From Primula veris (lineage: Eukaryota > Streptophyta > Magnoliopsida > Ericales > Primulaceae), in contig OY821740.1 in NCBI GenBank assembly GCA_963682055.1, forward strand, positions 41,312,795 through 41,376,794: a DNA stretch of 64,000 bases. The letters run 5' to 3'. Each line of letters starts with the position of its first letter. Within the stretch, counting starts at the first letter, position 1. A program made the position numbers and the translations under genes. The notes beneath the pieces are model-generated. The model was not told the DNA's origin and ran no database searches. It saw only the letters and a list, made by a program, of their open reading frames with translations. Positions 1 through 13,505 of this stretch are shown here, one piece after another.

Positions 1-614
1 TAAGCACAAACATATGGTATAAAACCCATGTCTAACAAATATGATTTCATATTCAATGCATGATCGGTTCTGAGCTAAAACATGGATGATGCGTGGTTGA
101 GTTGTAACCTGTAAGGATTCTAAATAAATAAACAAGTTTTCAAATAAGCTCGGCTCGTTTACGAAACAAATCAAAGAAACATTGCTGTTTAATTACGAAT
201 ATAAGCCCCGAATTTAGCGCACTTGTCGGGCTTGATACTTGACATAGGATTAAATTGTAAGATTAAAATTGCGGACATAGCTCAATTGAGAACTTGTTCT
301 TTGATTTTTTTCCGAAAATGACAGTCTAATCCATAGGCTAGAATTGATGCATATATAGCAACCAACTCCAACAACCTTCAATTTCGTTAATACTCTTTTC
401 TACATAGACAACTTAAAGCATAAACCTACACAGGTGAACTAATTGATCATCGTACATCAAGGTTTTGCAAGTACAACAACAAACAAATAAGCTAACAACA
501 TAGCACAAGCATTAAATATCAAACAAAAATGACATCACACGCAGCTATATACATACAAAAGACGGCCATGTCACACAACAAAAAAACGAGTGCTGCCACG
601 TCAGCGCTTCACTC
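1..614. other. 3' flank of the TMK kinase gene
   Basis: There is no gene in this stretch. It lies downstream of the minus-strand receptor kinase, and its part nearest 614 should contain that gene's 3' UTR. A short stretch near 145-175 has the GCTCG-rich look of a dispersed repeat also glimpsed near 57770-57860, but it is too short to classify. Confidence 0.5.
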
Positions 615-3600
615 TTACCGACCATCAGCCGAAGTAAAAGACTCAGCAAACCCTGTCGGCCTTGAGGGTATGCTCCCTTTGCTATCCTCTAAACCCAAAT
701 AACCCGAGTCTAATCCTTCGGATTCTTGCCAACCTTTAACCATTTCATCAAGCGGCAAACTATAATCAATTCCACAATAATCCTCAGCATCATCATCTAG
801 AGGCTTCCATTTTTCAACAAGTGGCGCAAGCACGTTAACAGCATGTCCTATATCGGGTCGTTGGCTTGGTTCGCGTGCTGTGCAGTGTCCCGCGAGTTCA
901 GCAATCACGGAAATGCCCTCAAACGTATCTTCTTTTACTTCGAGGGTAGGGTCGATAGCGGCCATTAGCTTCTCTTTGTTCGATTTTATTTGCCAAAACC
1001 ATGCTGCTAGGTATTGGCTTTCCTCGGGACGGTCTTCGTCGAGTGCCATTAGTCCCGTTATTATCTCCATTAATACGACACCGAAGCTGAACACGTCAGC
1101 CTTGGTTGTAATTTTACCAGTAACTGCATCAGTTAACAAGTTACCTTATTAACAAAGGCTATCAACTAGTCACTACGAATGCGCAAACCTAAGAACACTA
1201 GATTGTTCAGTAAGCAATATTGTAAAGTTCAGGGGAGCAAAATATTAGTACATCTAACTTAAACAGAGTAAAATTTATCGAAAGTGGTAAGACGAATGTA
1301 AAAAAGAGTTATTTTCCCTTCTTTGGAAGGTGATGAATGAAGTGGTGATCAGAGAAGTTGCCTCGGAACATGTACAGGTTCATGTTAACATTGAAATAAT
1401 TATTACACATCCTATGTAATGAAGGAAATTATCAAATCTTTGAAATTTCCTTAATTTGGGTAAAGAAAGCTCATAATCTAATCTAACACTAGAACAAAAA
1501 TTTGCAAAAACGTAACAATATTGTTAACTTCAATTGAACAAGATTTAATTTTTGGTTAGCATACCAAGTATAATAAAAATTACTGTGAGCAGTAAGACAG
1601 ACATAATAAAGAGTCACTCGGCGACTGAGAGTTATGTCCTTGCTATTCATGACTTCGAGAAGGTCCCTCTGAGTTCATATTTTCCCATTAAAAAATTAAA
1701 TAAATACTCATCCACATTTTGAAGAAAAATCGAATCAATGAAATATTTATAACTTCCATAACTTGGTATAAAATTAAACAATATAAGCAAAAAGATATAC
1801 AGAACTTACTAGCATACTCCGGTGCAAGGTAACCGAAAGTCCCCGCAAGCCTAGTCACCACAGACTTCTCCCCATTTGGGGCGAGTTTCACTAACCCGAA
1901 ATCCGATATCTTAGCTCTAAAATCATCACCAATCAATATATTTGACGATTTAAGATCTCGATGAATAAAACTCTGATGAGCTAAAGTATGAAGATACTCC
2001 AACCCCCTAGCCACATCCAATGCAATATTTAGCCTCTTCTTCCAAGATAAAGGCTCAATTTTGAAATTTTTCCAGTGAAAAAGGTGTCGACTTAGAGCCC
2101 CTTGAGGCATATATTCGTAAACCAACATTCTCTCGTTACCCTCGGTTGAATACCCGAGCAAAGATACCAGATGACGATGACGAACCTTGGAAAGAACCGC
2201 AATTTCCGATTGAAATTCATCAACCGCTTTGTTACTAATCACACCCGATTCCATTCTTTTCACGGCTATTATCGTCCCATCTTCTAATTCCCCTTTATAA
2301 ACTACACCAAAGCCACCTCTCCCAAGCTCGTTACTCGGTGCAAAGTTTTTCGTCACGTTTCGAAGCACTTGTACCGATATGATCATGTTTCCAGCCTCGA
2401 TGACGTGGCTATTCACGCTTCCGGAGCCGCTTCCTGTCACAGTGGAAGCGCTTCCATTTGTATTCGTGACCGCAATTTTTACAAAATTTTCTGGATCTGG
2501 TGAGTCTCTTGGGTGGACAACGAGAGACCCCGGAGCTTGATAATCTCCCTTTCTTTTTTTACAATAACAAATCAACAAAGGAACAACCAAAATGACTAGA
2601 ATTACAAATATTACAAGTGGAGCAACTATAATAACCAGTTTCAAATTGTTCGAGCTATTCGAAGGTTTAAAGCTACTCGGAGGTGATATGGAAATTGGGC
2701 TATTAGGAGGGGTTTTCGAACCTCGCGAAGGACTAGGGGGTGGTTCTGTTTTATTGTTATTTAGTAAAGGATTATCAATTAATACAAGCTTCACGGTGCT
2801 AGCAAATTTCGGCAATGGAGCAGAAAGATTATTGTTACTAAGGTCTACTAAAGACAATGATTTCAAGCTCGCCCAATTCGAAGGGATAGGACCGGTCAGT
2901 TGATTAGACAGAAGCTTAATCTGAGTTAGGGCACTTAAGTTCGATAGCGAAGGACTCAATGGACCGGATAAATTAAATTTAGGCAAATTAATGGTAGAAA
3001 CTTTATTATTACCATCACAACCAATACCCAACCATTGCCCCTTACAAGGCTCATTACCTTTCCAGGAAGATACGAGCCTGGGAGGGTAATTAACCGAATC
3101 TAGAAATTCCAAAAGTGCCATTACCTCGGGGGAACAAGGCACCCCGGGAACAGTTTCGCAGAACGAATTAGAGCTATACGAATAATTACCAGCTTTAATC
3201 TTCGGAACCGGACCCATAAACTGATTATTGTTCAAATCTAGGCTATCTAGTGGTAAACTCGACAAACTATCAGGTAACAAACCAACAAGCTCATTGCTAT
3301 TCAAGTTGAAATCTTTTAAAGAAACTAAATTCCCAATTTCCTCAGGAATTTTACCTGAAAACTTGTTACCATGAAGCCATAAGCTCGTAAGATAAGCCAT
3401 GGACGCCACGTCATCGATAGAGCCCGTCATTCCTCCACCAGATTGCCCATTCAGCCAAAGCACCTGCAAAGGCGAATTACCTAAACTCGGAGGGATTACA
3501 CCCGAGATTCGATTCATAGCCAGTTTTAAAGTAGTTAAAGACGACAAATTTCCCAAAAAGTCAGGCAAAGGGCCAGCTAAATTACAACTCATACAAGACA

Positions 3601-4108
3601 GCTTTGCCAATTGCGCCGAATCTTGAAGCTGAGGTTGCAATGCCCAACCAGTACTCGAGTTCAACGGATTAGAATCTAGCGCTAAAACTTCTAAACTCAC
3701 GAGCCCGTTAAAGAAATCAAGAGGGATCGAATCGAAGCTGTTGTAATCCAAATACGCGTATTTAAGCTCGGATAAGCCACTAAAAGTAGGTAACATACCG
3801 CTAAATTGATTCTTTTGGAGGCCTATATTGAAGAGTTTAGACAACTGATTAAAGTTTTTAGGCAATGGACCTTTTAGGCCCATGTTTTGAACTTGGATTT
3901 GTGTAACTCTATCGCCTTGACAAAACACGTGATCCCAACGAGGCGGTCCACAAGGGTCGTTACCGATTTCAGGCCAGTTTAGAAGCTCTTGATTTTCGAG
4001 CCCTTTTCGAAACTCGTGGAGGATTGAAAAGTCGTTCGGGTCCGTGGCGGTGAGTGCTAGAGAGAGAAGAGAGAGAAGCAGAGTGGCAGCTAGCTTTGGT
4101 TTCTCCAT
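615..4108 (-). CDS. TMK: TMK-family leucine-rich-repeat receptor-like kinase
   Basis: The gene encodes a plasma-membrane receptor kinase; TMK proteins act in auxin-linked cell-surface signalling. There are two exons, 4108-1810 and 1123-615. The intron is phase 1 (donor GTAAGT, acceptor GCAG), and the joined length is exactly 936 codons (935 aa plus stop). A signal peptide (about 1-21) is followed by a first LRR block, a Cys-containing non-LRR spacer (about 315-365), a short second LRR block (about 370-440), a Pro/Ser-rich juxtamembrane stretch, a transmembrane helix (about 490-515) and a kinase domain. In the kinase the glycine loop starts at G596, the ATP-binding lysine is K617, HRD is at 716-718, DFG at 736-738 and APE at 762-764, so it should be catalytically competent. 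The split LRR ectodomain and a C-terminus ending in TSADGR are TMK hallmarks. The intron falls just after APE. Which TMK member it is (TMK1, 3 or 4) is uncertain. Confidence 0.95.
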
Positions 4109-6189
4109 TGGTATAGAATTGAAGGGAAATGGTTTCTTTATTAAAAACCCATATGAATTATTGTGAAATTGAAATGGGTTTGAGAAATTGGATCTGTTTA
4201 TTCAATTATTAGACTGAGAAAGATATATAAAAAATAAATAATAAAAGGGCTAAAAGGCTCTGTTTTTTTTACTAGTTTAAAGTAGCTGAAATAAAGTAAT
4301 AATTAAATTCCACAAAAACCCAACTAAATTAAAGCCAATAGAGTGAAACTGAAACAGGTTTTGAGCTCTAAATTGGAGTGAAAAACAGAGGCTCTGTTTT
4401 TGTCAATTATTCCAAATTGCAGATTGAAAGAGAGGGAATGAAATTCCTCAAAAACCCATCTCAATTTTGGTATAACATTAGTGAAATTGAGATGAATTCA
4501 TGAGAATTGAGATTTCAAAAGGTGATTTAAGTGAAAAACAGAATTACAAAAAGTGGGAAAAAAAAACTTGCATAGATCTAATTACATAGAGACAAATATA
4601 AATACATTTATATATATAGAGAGAGAGAGAGTGTGTGTTACACAATATAGTGGAACTGAGATGGGTTTTGAGCTAAAGAAGCTTCTAAGGTAAAAGAAGC
4701 GGTTATTGGAGTGAGAAACAGAGATTATTAGATAATGCAAAAATAAGGCTTTTATTATGTGAGTATTATATTTATTTATTTGTAATTAAAAATTAGTTTA
4801 TTGAAGATTGAATAAAGGGAATTTACAGTGAAGATTGTCTATGAAGATTTACTGGTTATTTGACAACCACAAAATTTGGATATTGGGCAGTGAAAATGGT
4901 GTTTGAATTATTGGAGAAAGAATTGGAAAAAGCTGTGCTAATAACTCTCACTTGTATATATCTCTGTCATGTTTGTACTTGTTCATATAAATGTTTTAAA
5001 TTTTGTTATTTTTCATCATTTTAGGTAAATCGGAGATAATATTCTCATAGAATAAGAGGGTACTTTTGGTATATTGATTCCAAATTAATGTTGAGAGGTG
5101 GCAAGATTGGTCCCCAGGAGGAATATTGGTGAACATATTTACTCAAATGTACTTGCAGACTGCACTCACAAAATAATTCAAACGAATTTTTGTTTGAAGA
5201 TTTCCAAATTAAATGTAATTTACTGTTTTTACCATAATCTAAGTTGTTAAATTTTATAGAACTAAAATGGTGTTCGTGTTCCTTTCGTTCATACTTTATT
5301 TATTTTTATTTTCCTTGTCAGCTCAATGTAGATGTAGATGTTACATGTTTGCATAATAGAACACAGTTATATTTTCGTAATCCGCTACCAATTGTATCCT
5401 AGGTATAAAGATGGAAACAAGTCGAATATAACGATAATAACTTGTTCGATCTCCGCTTATTTAAGGCTTGCATGAGATTGGCTTATATTCATGACAAATA
5501 ACTGTATTTAATATAAGTATCGATTCGATCTCAGCCAGTGTAACAACTTTAAGCACCTGCTCATGTGGAAAATAACCGAACAGATTTGAGTTGAATGTTG
5601 TGGTTTATTTTACAAATGCACATGTCGACAAGATTGAAGCATAACTTCATCTTAACTCCTATAAGTACATGTATAACTTTCTCTCTCCCTCCTTTGATCT
5701 CTATGCACATGCATCGAATTTGAAACGGGATAGCTTTCATTAGCAACTCATTTGTCACTAATGAGTCATATTTTTGTCCAAATTCTTTCATTCACAACTC
5801 AAGGAAATTGAATCGAGCTATTAACAAACTCAATACGGATTTGCTCTCATGGATTACACAATTCATTTGCATTCAATACAAATATATTAAAGTTTTTTAA
5901 ACAACCGTAACCTTTAATCTATTTTATACTCAATGTATTACGTGCGGTCAATTTTATTTTATTTTTGTATACTATCTAGTAAAAAAAATTACTCTATGTA
6001 AGTTGACATCCTTTTTTACAAAGTCATTTTAAAAGGGGAAAAAAATGAACACTTCAAATAGATCCAAGATGATAAAATATCGGCAATAATGGCAATCATG
6101 GAATTATACATGCGGGTAGATCTGTAATTTATGAAATAGGTGGGTGCTTAAAGAGTGGTCACGCATTTTAGGCAACCAACATTATTATC
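4109..6189. other. TMK upstream region, no gene
   Basis: This holds the promoter and 5' UTR of the minus-strand receptor kinase and AT-rich intergenic DNA. A mixed TA/GA/GT microsatellite sits about 0.5 kb upstream of the start codon. I see no coding potential beyond chance frames. Confidence 0.5.
4609..4638. repeat. TA/GA/GT compound microsatellite upstream of TMK
   Basis: A run of TA is followed by GA and then GT dinucleotides. On the gene's strand this reads AC/TC/TA, a CT-rich tract typical of plant 5' UTRs and core promoters. Confidence 0.7.
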
Positions 6190-6197
6190 AGTTTTAT

Positions 6198-6330
6198 GGA
6201 AGCAGAGTACCTGACTCAGCAGAGTTACTCTGCTTTTCACAGCCATTTCATCTGGTTTAAATTTAATAACAGATCCAATGGTTGTGAGAAGCAGAGTAAC
6301 CCTGACTTAGAATCAGATACTCTGCTTTCC
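6198..6330. mobile_element. hAT-type MITE (133 bp) with 8-bp target duplication
   Basis: The ends are inverted repeats: GGAAGCAGAGTACCTGA on the left and, read inward from the right, GGAAAGCAGAGTATCTGA. The element is flanked by an exact 8-bp direct repeat AGTTTTAT (6190-6197 and 6331-6338), the target-site size of hAT transposons. A second, inner inverted copy of the terminal motif (AGCAGAGTAAC) lies about 20-30 bp inside each end. A related copy is at 39900-40038. It has no coding capacity, so it would be moved by an autonomous hAT elsewhere. Confidence 0.85.
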
Positions 6331-6338
6331 AGTTTTAT

Positions 6339-8006
<1,668 letters not shown>

Positions 8007-8067
8007 TGTCAAGTAACTTAGTCAGTTTTATACTCTCGGTCCTAAAATATTGGGGTTCTACGTATTT

Positions 8068-8228
8068 ACGTGTAATTTTGACCGATAAATATCTCATGCT
8101 TAAATTGTTGAAATATAAAATTTTAAAATCCGTTCATATAGTTTAGAATTTGAACTATGTGATTGATTTTTAGAAATTTCGATTTCGACAATTTAGATAT
8201 AAGTTATTTATCAGTTAAAATTACACGT
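8068..8228. mobile_element. Inverted-repeat MITE (about 160 bp)
   Basis: The left end ACGTGTAATTTTGACCGATA is mirrored at the right end (TATCAGTTAAAATTACACGT read on the plus strand). The arms extend about 50 bp each with mismatches around a short AT-rich centre. A diverged relative with the same layout lies at 41944-42094, which supports a mobile family rather than a chance palindrome. No target duplication was confirmed. Confidence 0.6.
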
Positions 8229-10446
8229 AATTTGGTTGAATCATTAATTTGGTATGGAGGAAGCGGTATAAAAAAGGATGGTTATTGATGACCAAAGAAA
8301 CAAACACCTACTATAATATAATATGTGCTAACACTAGTATAACACTTTGCTTATTGGATTAATCATCAACGATAATCCACTTATGACAATATATAGGGGA
8401 ATGGACCCGGTCAGAAAGTCATATTTTTTCTCAATAAAATATTAATTCTTGTCAATTTACTGGCCTGACGGTGCAATATTTTTTTACTTTTCTCTGTTAG
8501 GCCAATTGTTATTAATTAAGGCGGCTAATGAAAAAGGCAAGTGATAAAGCTACAAAAAAATAAAGCTTTCTCAACTCTCATATACTACCTTTCAATTTAA
8601 TTAATATTACGTATATTTTAGAATTTATTAGTTTGTTGTGGAACTCACATAAAGATCAGTGTGGCCGGCATTGTAAGTATATATAATTCAATTATTCAAA
8701 GACACGATCAAAACAAAATTACAGTAGTAGCGTTACGTTCATGTTTTCAAATTTTGGATTATACTCGTTTGACTTAAACAATTAGTGTAATGTAAAAAAG
8801 TAATTTTAGAAAATTCATGCTTAATTGATTGATAAAAGTTGACTTTTGGTTGGGACACCGAAATTGAAGTCAATATGGAGACCTGATCTTGTAAATTTTG
8901 TTTGTAGTGAGAGGGACTCTCACTTTCTTTATGCCTTATGTCTTAAAGCAAGATTAATTAGTAGCTACGATATTTAGTAGTTTTTTTTTTTGAAATGAAA
9001 ACGATATTTAGTAGTTTGTTTAATAAAAAATCTTTGGGAATTTAATCAGTTTCAGAATGCCTTAGAAGGTTCTCCGAAGACATTCATGGAAACCGAGTCA
9101 GGAGTAATATAAAGCATAGCATAAAAATGTGACTCCATATTTATCTTTTAGAAAAAGAATGTATTTTAGCAATTGAGTTGCGCAAGTGGTAAGATACTTT
9201 ATATTATGCTCTTAAGTTCAATGCATCACAATTGCAAATGAGGATTATAAATTATCAAGACGAAAAAAATACGAATGTATTTATAGAAAAAGAAAAGAAA
9301 ATGTGCAATGTGCTCTAAGATTGTTTTTTTTTTTTTTATCATGTCTAATATTATGTTTAAACAGCTTCCCTTAGTACAAAAGGATCCTCTTATAGATTAT
9401 GGATTAACAGTACTCGTCTGGATAAAAATGGTTGAATCAGTATCCACAATAAAAGGCAACAATGGGCTAAAATAAAGATAGCTTTATTTTGGAGATTCCA
9501 CAATTGACAGGGAATTTAGCTCATCCATTCAATTTCCACATAGTTAAAAGATCATTTCAATCCACAATTAGTGCCACATTCTCTTTTTGATGAATGACGT
9601 TCTTCCATTTAGTTAGATTATATAATTTTTTGAGGTAATTCTTTGAATATTTTAATCGTGGTGTACATATTAGGTCATCCTCGTAAAGTAATTCTCTCTC
9701 TGGATCTATATATTTACATATATTCTTATTCCATGTGCTCGTTCATACGTTTTTATGTGAGAACGGAAATTTTCGATCTTTTCGCACTTTTCAACATTCC
9801 CTTTCCAAATGACGATGTGTCGGTGGCTGGTCAACATGCTTAATTTCGTAGCGAATTTTTACGTTAATACATTCCTAGTTATTATTATCGTTTGGCAACT
9901 ATTTTATGCTAGAACAAAAACTGTTCTTTGAGGCTAGAAAGCAAAGTATATTAGCTTTTTGTGCCTTTTAAAAACAGAAAAAAAAAAAAAAACACATGTT
10001 TTAGCTGATCAACCAAACGCACAACAACTCGAAAAGGAAAATTGATTGTTCATTGAACACCCCCAACCAAAAAACAAACATACGAACTTTAAACCTTTTC
10101 TTTTTCAAACTCTTTGGTGGCCGATCATATTTTAAGAGAATTTTTGTTCATAATTCACTACTTTCACAATATTTTAAATTACAAGTGATAAAAAAAAAAA
10201 TACTATTTTTGTACTTTTTGGTTTTTTTTACTTAATAATTCAAATAAACACTAAAAAAAACTTTTTACACTTTAATATCTTTCTCGTGTAGATTATAATA
10301 TATTTTTTAAGCTTAAAAATAGCTTTTAAGCTTTTTTTACATTTTAATATCTTTTATGTATAGATTATAAGTTATATTTTAAGCTTCAAAAACGTTGTTT
10401 TTTTTTATTAAACGCTCATTATTATTGATAACAACGGACGGAATTA
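8229..10446. other. Intergenic, no gene seen
   Basis: AT-rich DNA with no supported gene. A weak tRNA-like motif at about 9172-9230 could be an eroded SINE but is not convincing. Confidence 0.4.
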
Positions 10447-10451
10447 CATAG

Positions 10452-12310
10452 TGTAACATCCCGAATTTTTATAAGTAATTTTATTTATGATTTAATTTAT
10501 CCAAAAACGTTTTATTCAAATTTTACCAAAAACCGGTCACTCGACTAATTTTTAACCAAAAACCGAAACTCTTCCGAAAAACTTTATTTTAAAAACCTGT
10601 TACTAATTTTACTAATAAAAAGGACCCAATAGATTTGTTTCTAAAGATTTGTTATTTTTGAGTAGTAAAACAATAATTTGGATTAAAAGTTAGCTTTTAG
10701 AACTTTGGGGACCAAATAGTTCGCTTCCACAAACTTTGTAAAAACAGTTTTTTCTAAACCTAAAATCAGCCCACTTTTCAATGCTTTAAAACCTAAAAAT
10801 CAGCCAAGAGAGAAAAGAGAGAAAATAGAAGAAGAAGAAGAAGATGAAGCCACCATTAGCGGGTTCATACCGGAAGCATCTCCACTACGCTCTAAGGTAA
10901 CGGGGGTTATCCATAGCGACTAGACGAGGGTGTATGTTAGGATTAGGTTTTACGTTCATTATAAATTGGGGGTTTTTGCCTTTTATATTATTTATGTTCT
11001 TAAATTGATAATTGGAGTTTAGTTGTTGTATTTTTAATTCCATTAATTGAATTGTAGAATTTGAGACTTGAGACTAATTAATTTCGAATTAATGAGATTA
11101 TGGATGGGTTTGCATGTTTTAAGCGTTGATTATGAGTTATTATGCTTTTTGATAGAATTGGGTAAATTATTGTTGAATATAGATGGATTGTAGTTTATGC
11201 ATACAAGGTGTTTGTTAAAATTCCTGAATGAGTTTTTATGTCGTTGAAGTGATTGGCTAGTTGTGAATCTAGCATCTATGATTATGGTTTATGTTTTATT
11301 ACGTTAAGTGACGTATGAGTTATGTTAGTTGAATAGTATAATATTATTGACCGAGGCCTTAATATTTATACGTATGAGATGGTGTTATTTGAATGATTTT
11401 ATATTATTGGCCGAGGCCTTGTGATTTAGCTGTAGTGGCAATGGTCTCTGTCTCTCCCTAATTTCGGGGACAGAAGACGGCCGAGGGGATAGGGAATGAC
11501 TCGTCTTACGGACCGGGGCGAGTGGCGTTATAGGTCCCAGTGTGCACTATATTTACTTTTATGTTAGCAATGGTCTATGTCTCTCCCTAATTCCGGGGGC
11601 ATAAGACGGCCGAAGGGATAGGGAATGACTCGTCTTACGGACTGGGACGAGTGGCGTGAGAGGTCCAAGTGCGCACTATAAATCTACTTTTATGTTGCAA
11701 TGGTCTATGTCTCTCCCTAATTCCGGGGACATAAGACGGCCGAAGGGATAGGGAATGACCTACCTTATGGACTGGGGTAGGTGGCGTGAGAGGTCCATGT
11801 ATGCTATAGTTGTGTGTTGATGTTATTTAATTTATCGTAGTTGTAGAATGTCATTATATTTCTCTTTATACGTCGATTATCGTAGTTGTAGAATTTGTGA
11901 GCTCTTGCATTTATGGGATGGAGTGACGGTATTTGTGGTGCCGTCCCGTCTAGTTATGTGCGTGGGACTCACCGTTACAATTTTGTATTTCAGGTACAAC
12001 TTAGGTTGAGGCGTATGGTTAAGAGTTTTAGCAAGGCATCACATGGGTTCGGTCTTTTGCTTTCTTTTTACTTAGATTGTTTTTGAGGTTGTAGCCTACG
12101 GGCAAATTCATTCGTTCGTTATTTTTAGCTTTTATAAATCCTGACTTGTAGCCGCGTTTGACAAACTTTTTATTTATCCGTTAATTGTTCCTTTAGCTCG
12201 TAAGTGTTTTCTTTTAAATTTTTTAATTTCGTACCAACAGGTTCTACTTTCTTTTGTTTTAAAAAAAGGTCATGCCTCGATATTCGTTTTACGGATTTTG
12301 GGTCGTGACA
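10452..12310 (+). mobile_element. Solo LTR of a retrotransposon (1,859 bp)
   Basis: The element begins TGTAACATCCCG and ends GGGTCGTGACA, so it has the TG...CA ends of an LTR. It is bounded by an exact 5-bp direct repeat CATAG (10447-10451 and 12311-12315), the size left by LTR-retrotransposon integrase. No gag or pol frame, primer site or second LTR is present, so it is best read as a solo LTR left by recombination between two LTRs. TGTAACA... starts are common in plant Ty3/Gypsy LTRs, but the superfamily is inferred. Strand is nominal, by analogy with those starts. Inside is a GA-rich stretch near 10805-10845 and a three-copy 130-bp tandem repeat. Confidence 0.8.
11438..11826 (+). repeat. 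Three tandem ~130-bp units inside the solo LTR
   Basis: Units start at 11438, 11567 and 11697, each opening GCAATGGTCT and containing CTCTCCCTAATT, AAGACGGCCGA and AGGGATAGGGAATGAC. The repeats are markedly more GC-rich than the surrounding AT-rich DNA. A shorter doubled motif with CCGAGGCCTT precedes them (about 11340-11420). Tandem units of this size in a U3 region are often promoter or enhancer modules; that role is inferred. Confidence 0.9.
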
Positions 12311-13037
12311 CATAGTTTCAGTGCACTTGGAACAATCTCCGCGGGCTAAGCAAATTGAAATAATATAGAAGCATAAATGGTGTCAACATACCCACCAACT
12401 CCTAAAACCACACACAATTTATTCAACCATAGACAGACGATAAAACTAAACTAAAAAGACGTAAAATACAACATAAAAAATCTCAACTATCACGAAAACG
12501 TTGTACTGAAATATTGTCGAGTGCAACAAACAAAGTTCGAATAGTAACAGGATGATCGCAAATGAAGGCACCGTACAACACCATCCGCATAAAGTGACCA
12601 AAAGAAAATTTGCCAACAACTCAACCGCTTAAAAATAACTTTTAAGTTCTTTTTTATTGGACCGAATGACTTGAACTTAAATTAGTTTCGATACAGTACT
12701 TGAACTCGAAAAATCTTATTTATAAAATGTGACATATAGCTAATATTTTATTTTTTTCGGGGTTGTTTCTATATATATATATATAGTCATATACTAACAT
12801 TTAGGAACGAACCCATTATAGGGTAGGCCTTAACTTTGTTTCTTAGTTTGTGAAATTTGAAGGCCTCGTATTCTGAAACTTACTCCAGTAGAAATTGGCC
12901 CATTTGATAAGTCCATCAAACCATTAGTCCTGCACCAAATGGTCGTACGGTTTCACATCACAAGTTAAGTGAATATGGTTTCTCTTGTAATCTTTGTAAA
13001 CGCTTTAATTGAAGATTTATGTCGGATCCATTTTTTC

Positions 13038-13082
13038 TGCCTTGAAAATTCAAGACAATCTGTCTTGAATTTTTCAGACAGC
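13038..13082. repeat. Short near-perfect hairpin
   Basis: CTTGAAAATTCAAGACA and TGTCTTGAATTTTTCAG form a stem of about 17 bp with one mismatch around a 3-base loop, flanked by further pairing (CTG and CAG). The arms are too short for a typical plant microRNA precursor. It may be the core of a larger decayed MITE. Confidence 0.6.
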
Positions 13083-13159
13083 AAAATTTGTATTTATTTT
13101 TTTTAAATAATATAATTTTGTATGTTACATTTTTATTTTAATGTTTTGAAATCAAAATC

Positions 13160-13505
13160 GAACGATTAACACTACCGTGAATCTAGTCCATTATTATTTA
13201 GGTTGTGTCACATGCTAAAAATATAACACATATTAATGAATCCAAAAATATCTATTCTAAAATTAATTCAAAATTAAAACTAAAAAATACTAAAACTTAA
13301 CACATGTTAATGAATTCAAAAATATCTATCCTAAAATTAATTTAAAATTAAAACTAAAAAAATACTATTATTTGACACACCCTAAATAATAGTGCATTTT
13401 GGAATGAATAACGAACGATTAAAATTATCGTGAATCTAGTACACTATTATTTTGGCTGTGTCACATATTAAAAACATAATACTTATTAATGAACTGAAAA
13501 ATATA
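13160..13505. repeat. Interleaved direct and inverted repeats
   Basis: A block with CGTGAATCTAGT...ATTATT...GTGTCACAT followed by TTAATGAA occurs at about 13171-13240 and again at about 13428-13490. Between them two copies of a roughly 75-bp unit (AATATCTAT, AAAATTAAAACTAAA) stand in tandem, and at 13374-13395 part of the outer block appears inverted (GACACACCCTAAATAATAGT). This looks like a rearranged non-coding transposon. Confidence 0.6.

Noticed and set aside
2592..3626. Plus-strand open frames inside the TMK coding exon
   Set aside because: They are antisense shadows of the minus-strand kinase exon, with no start context, domain or splice partner.
9172..9260. Another SINE-like head (GAGTTGCGCAAGTGGTAAGA)
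   Set aside because: The B box is poor and no target duplication is visible.
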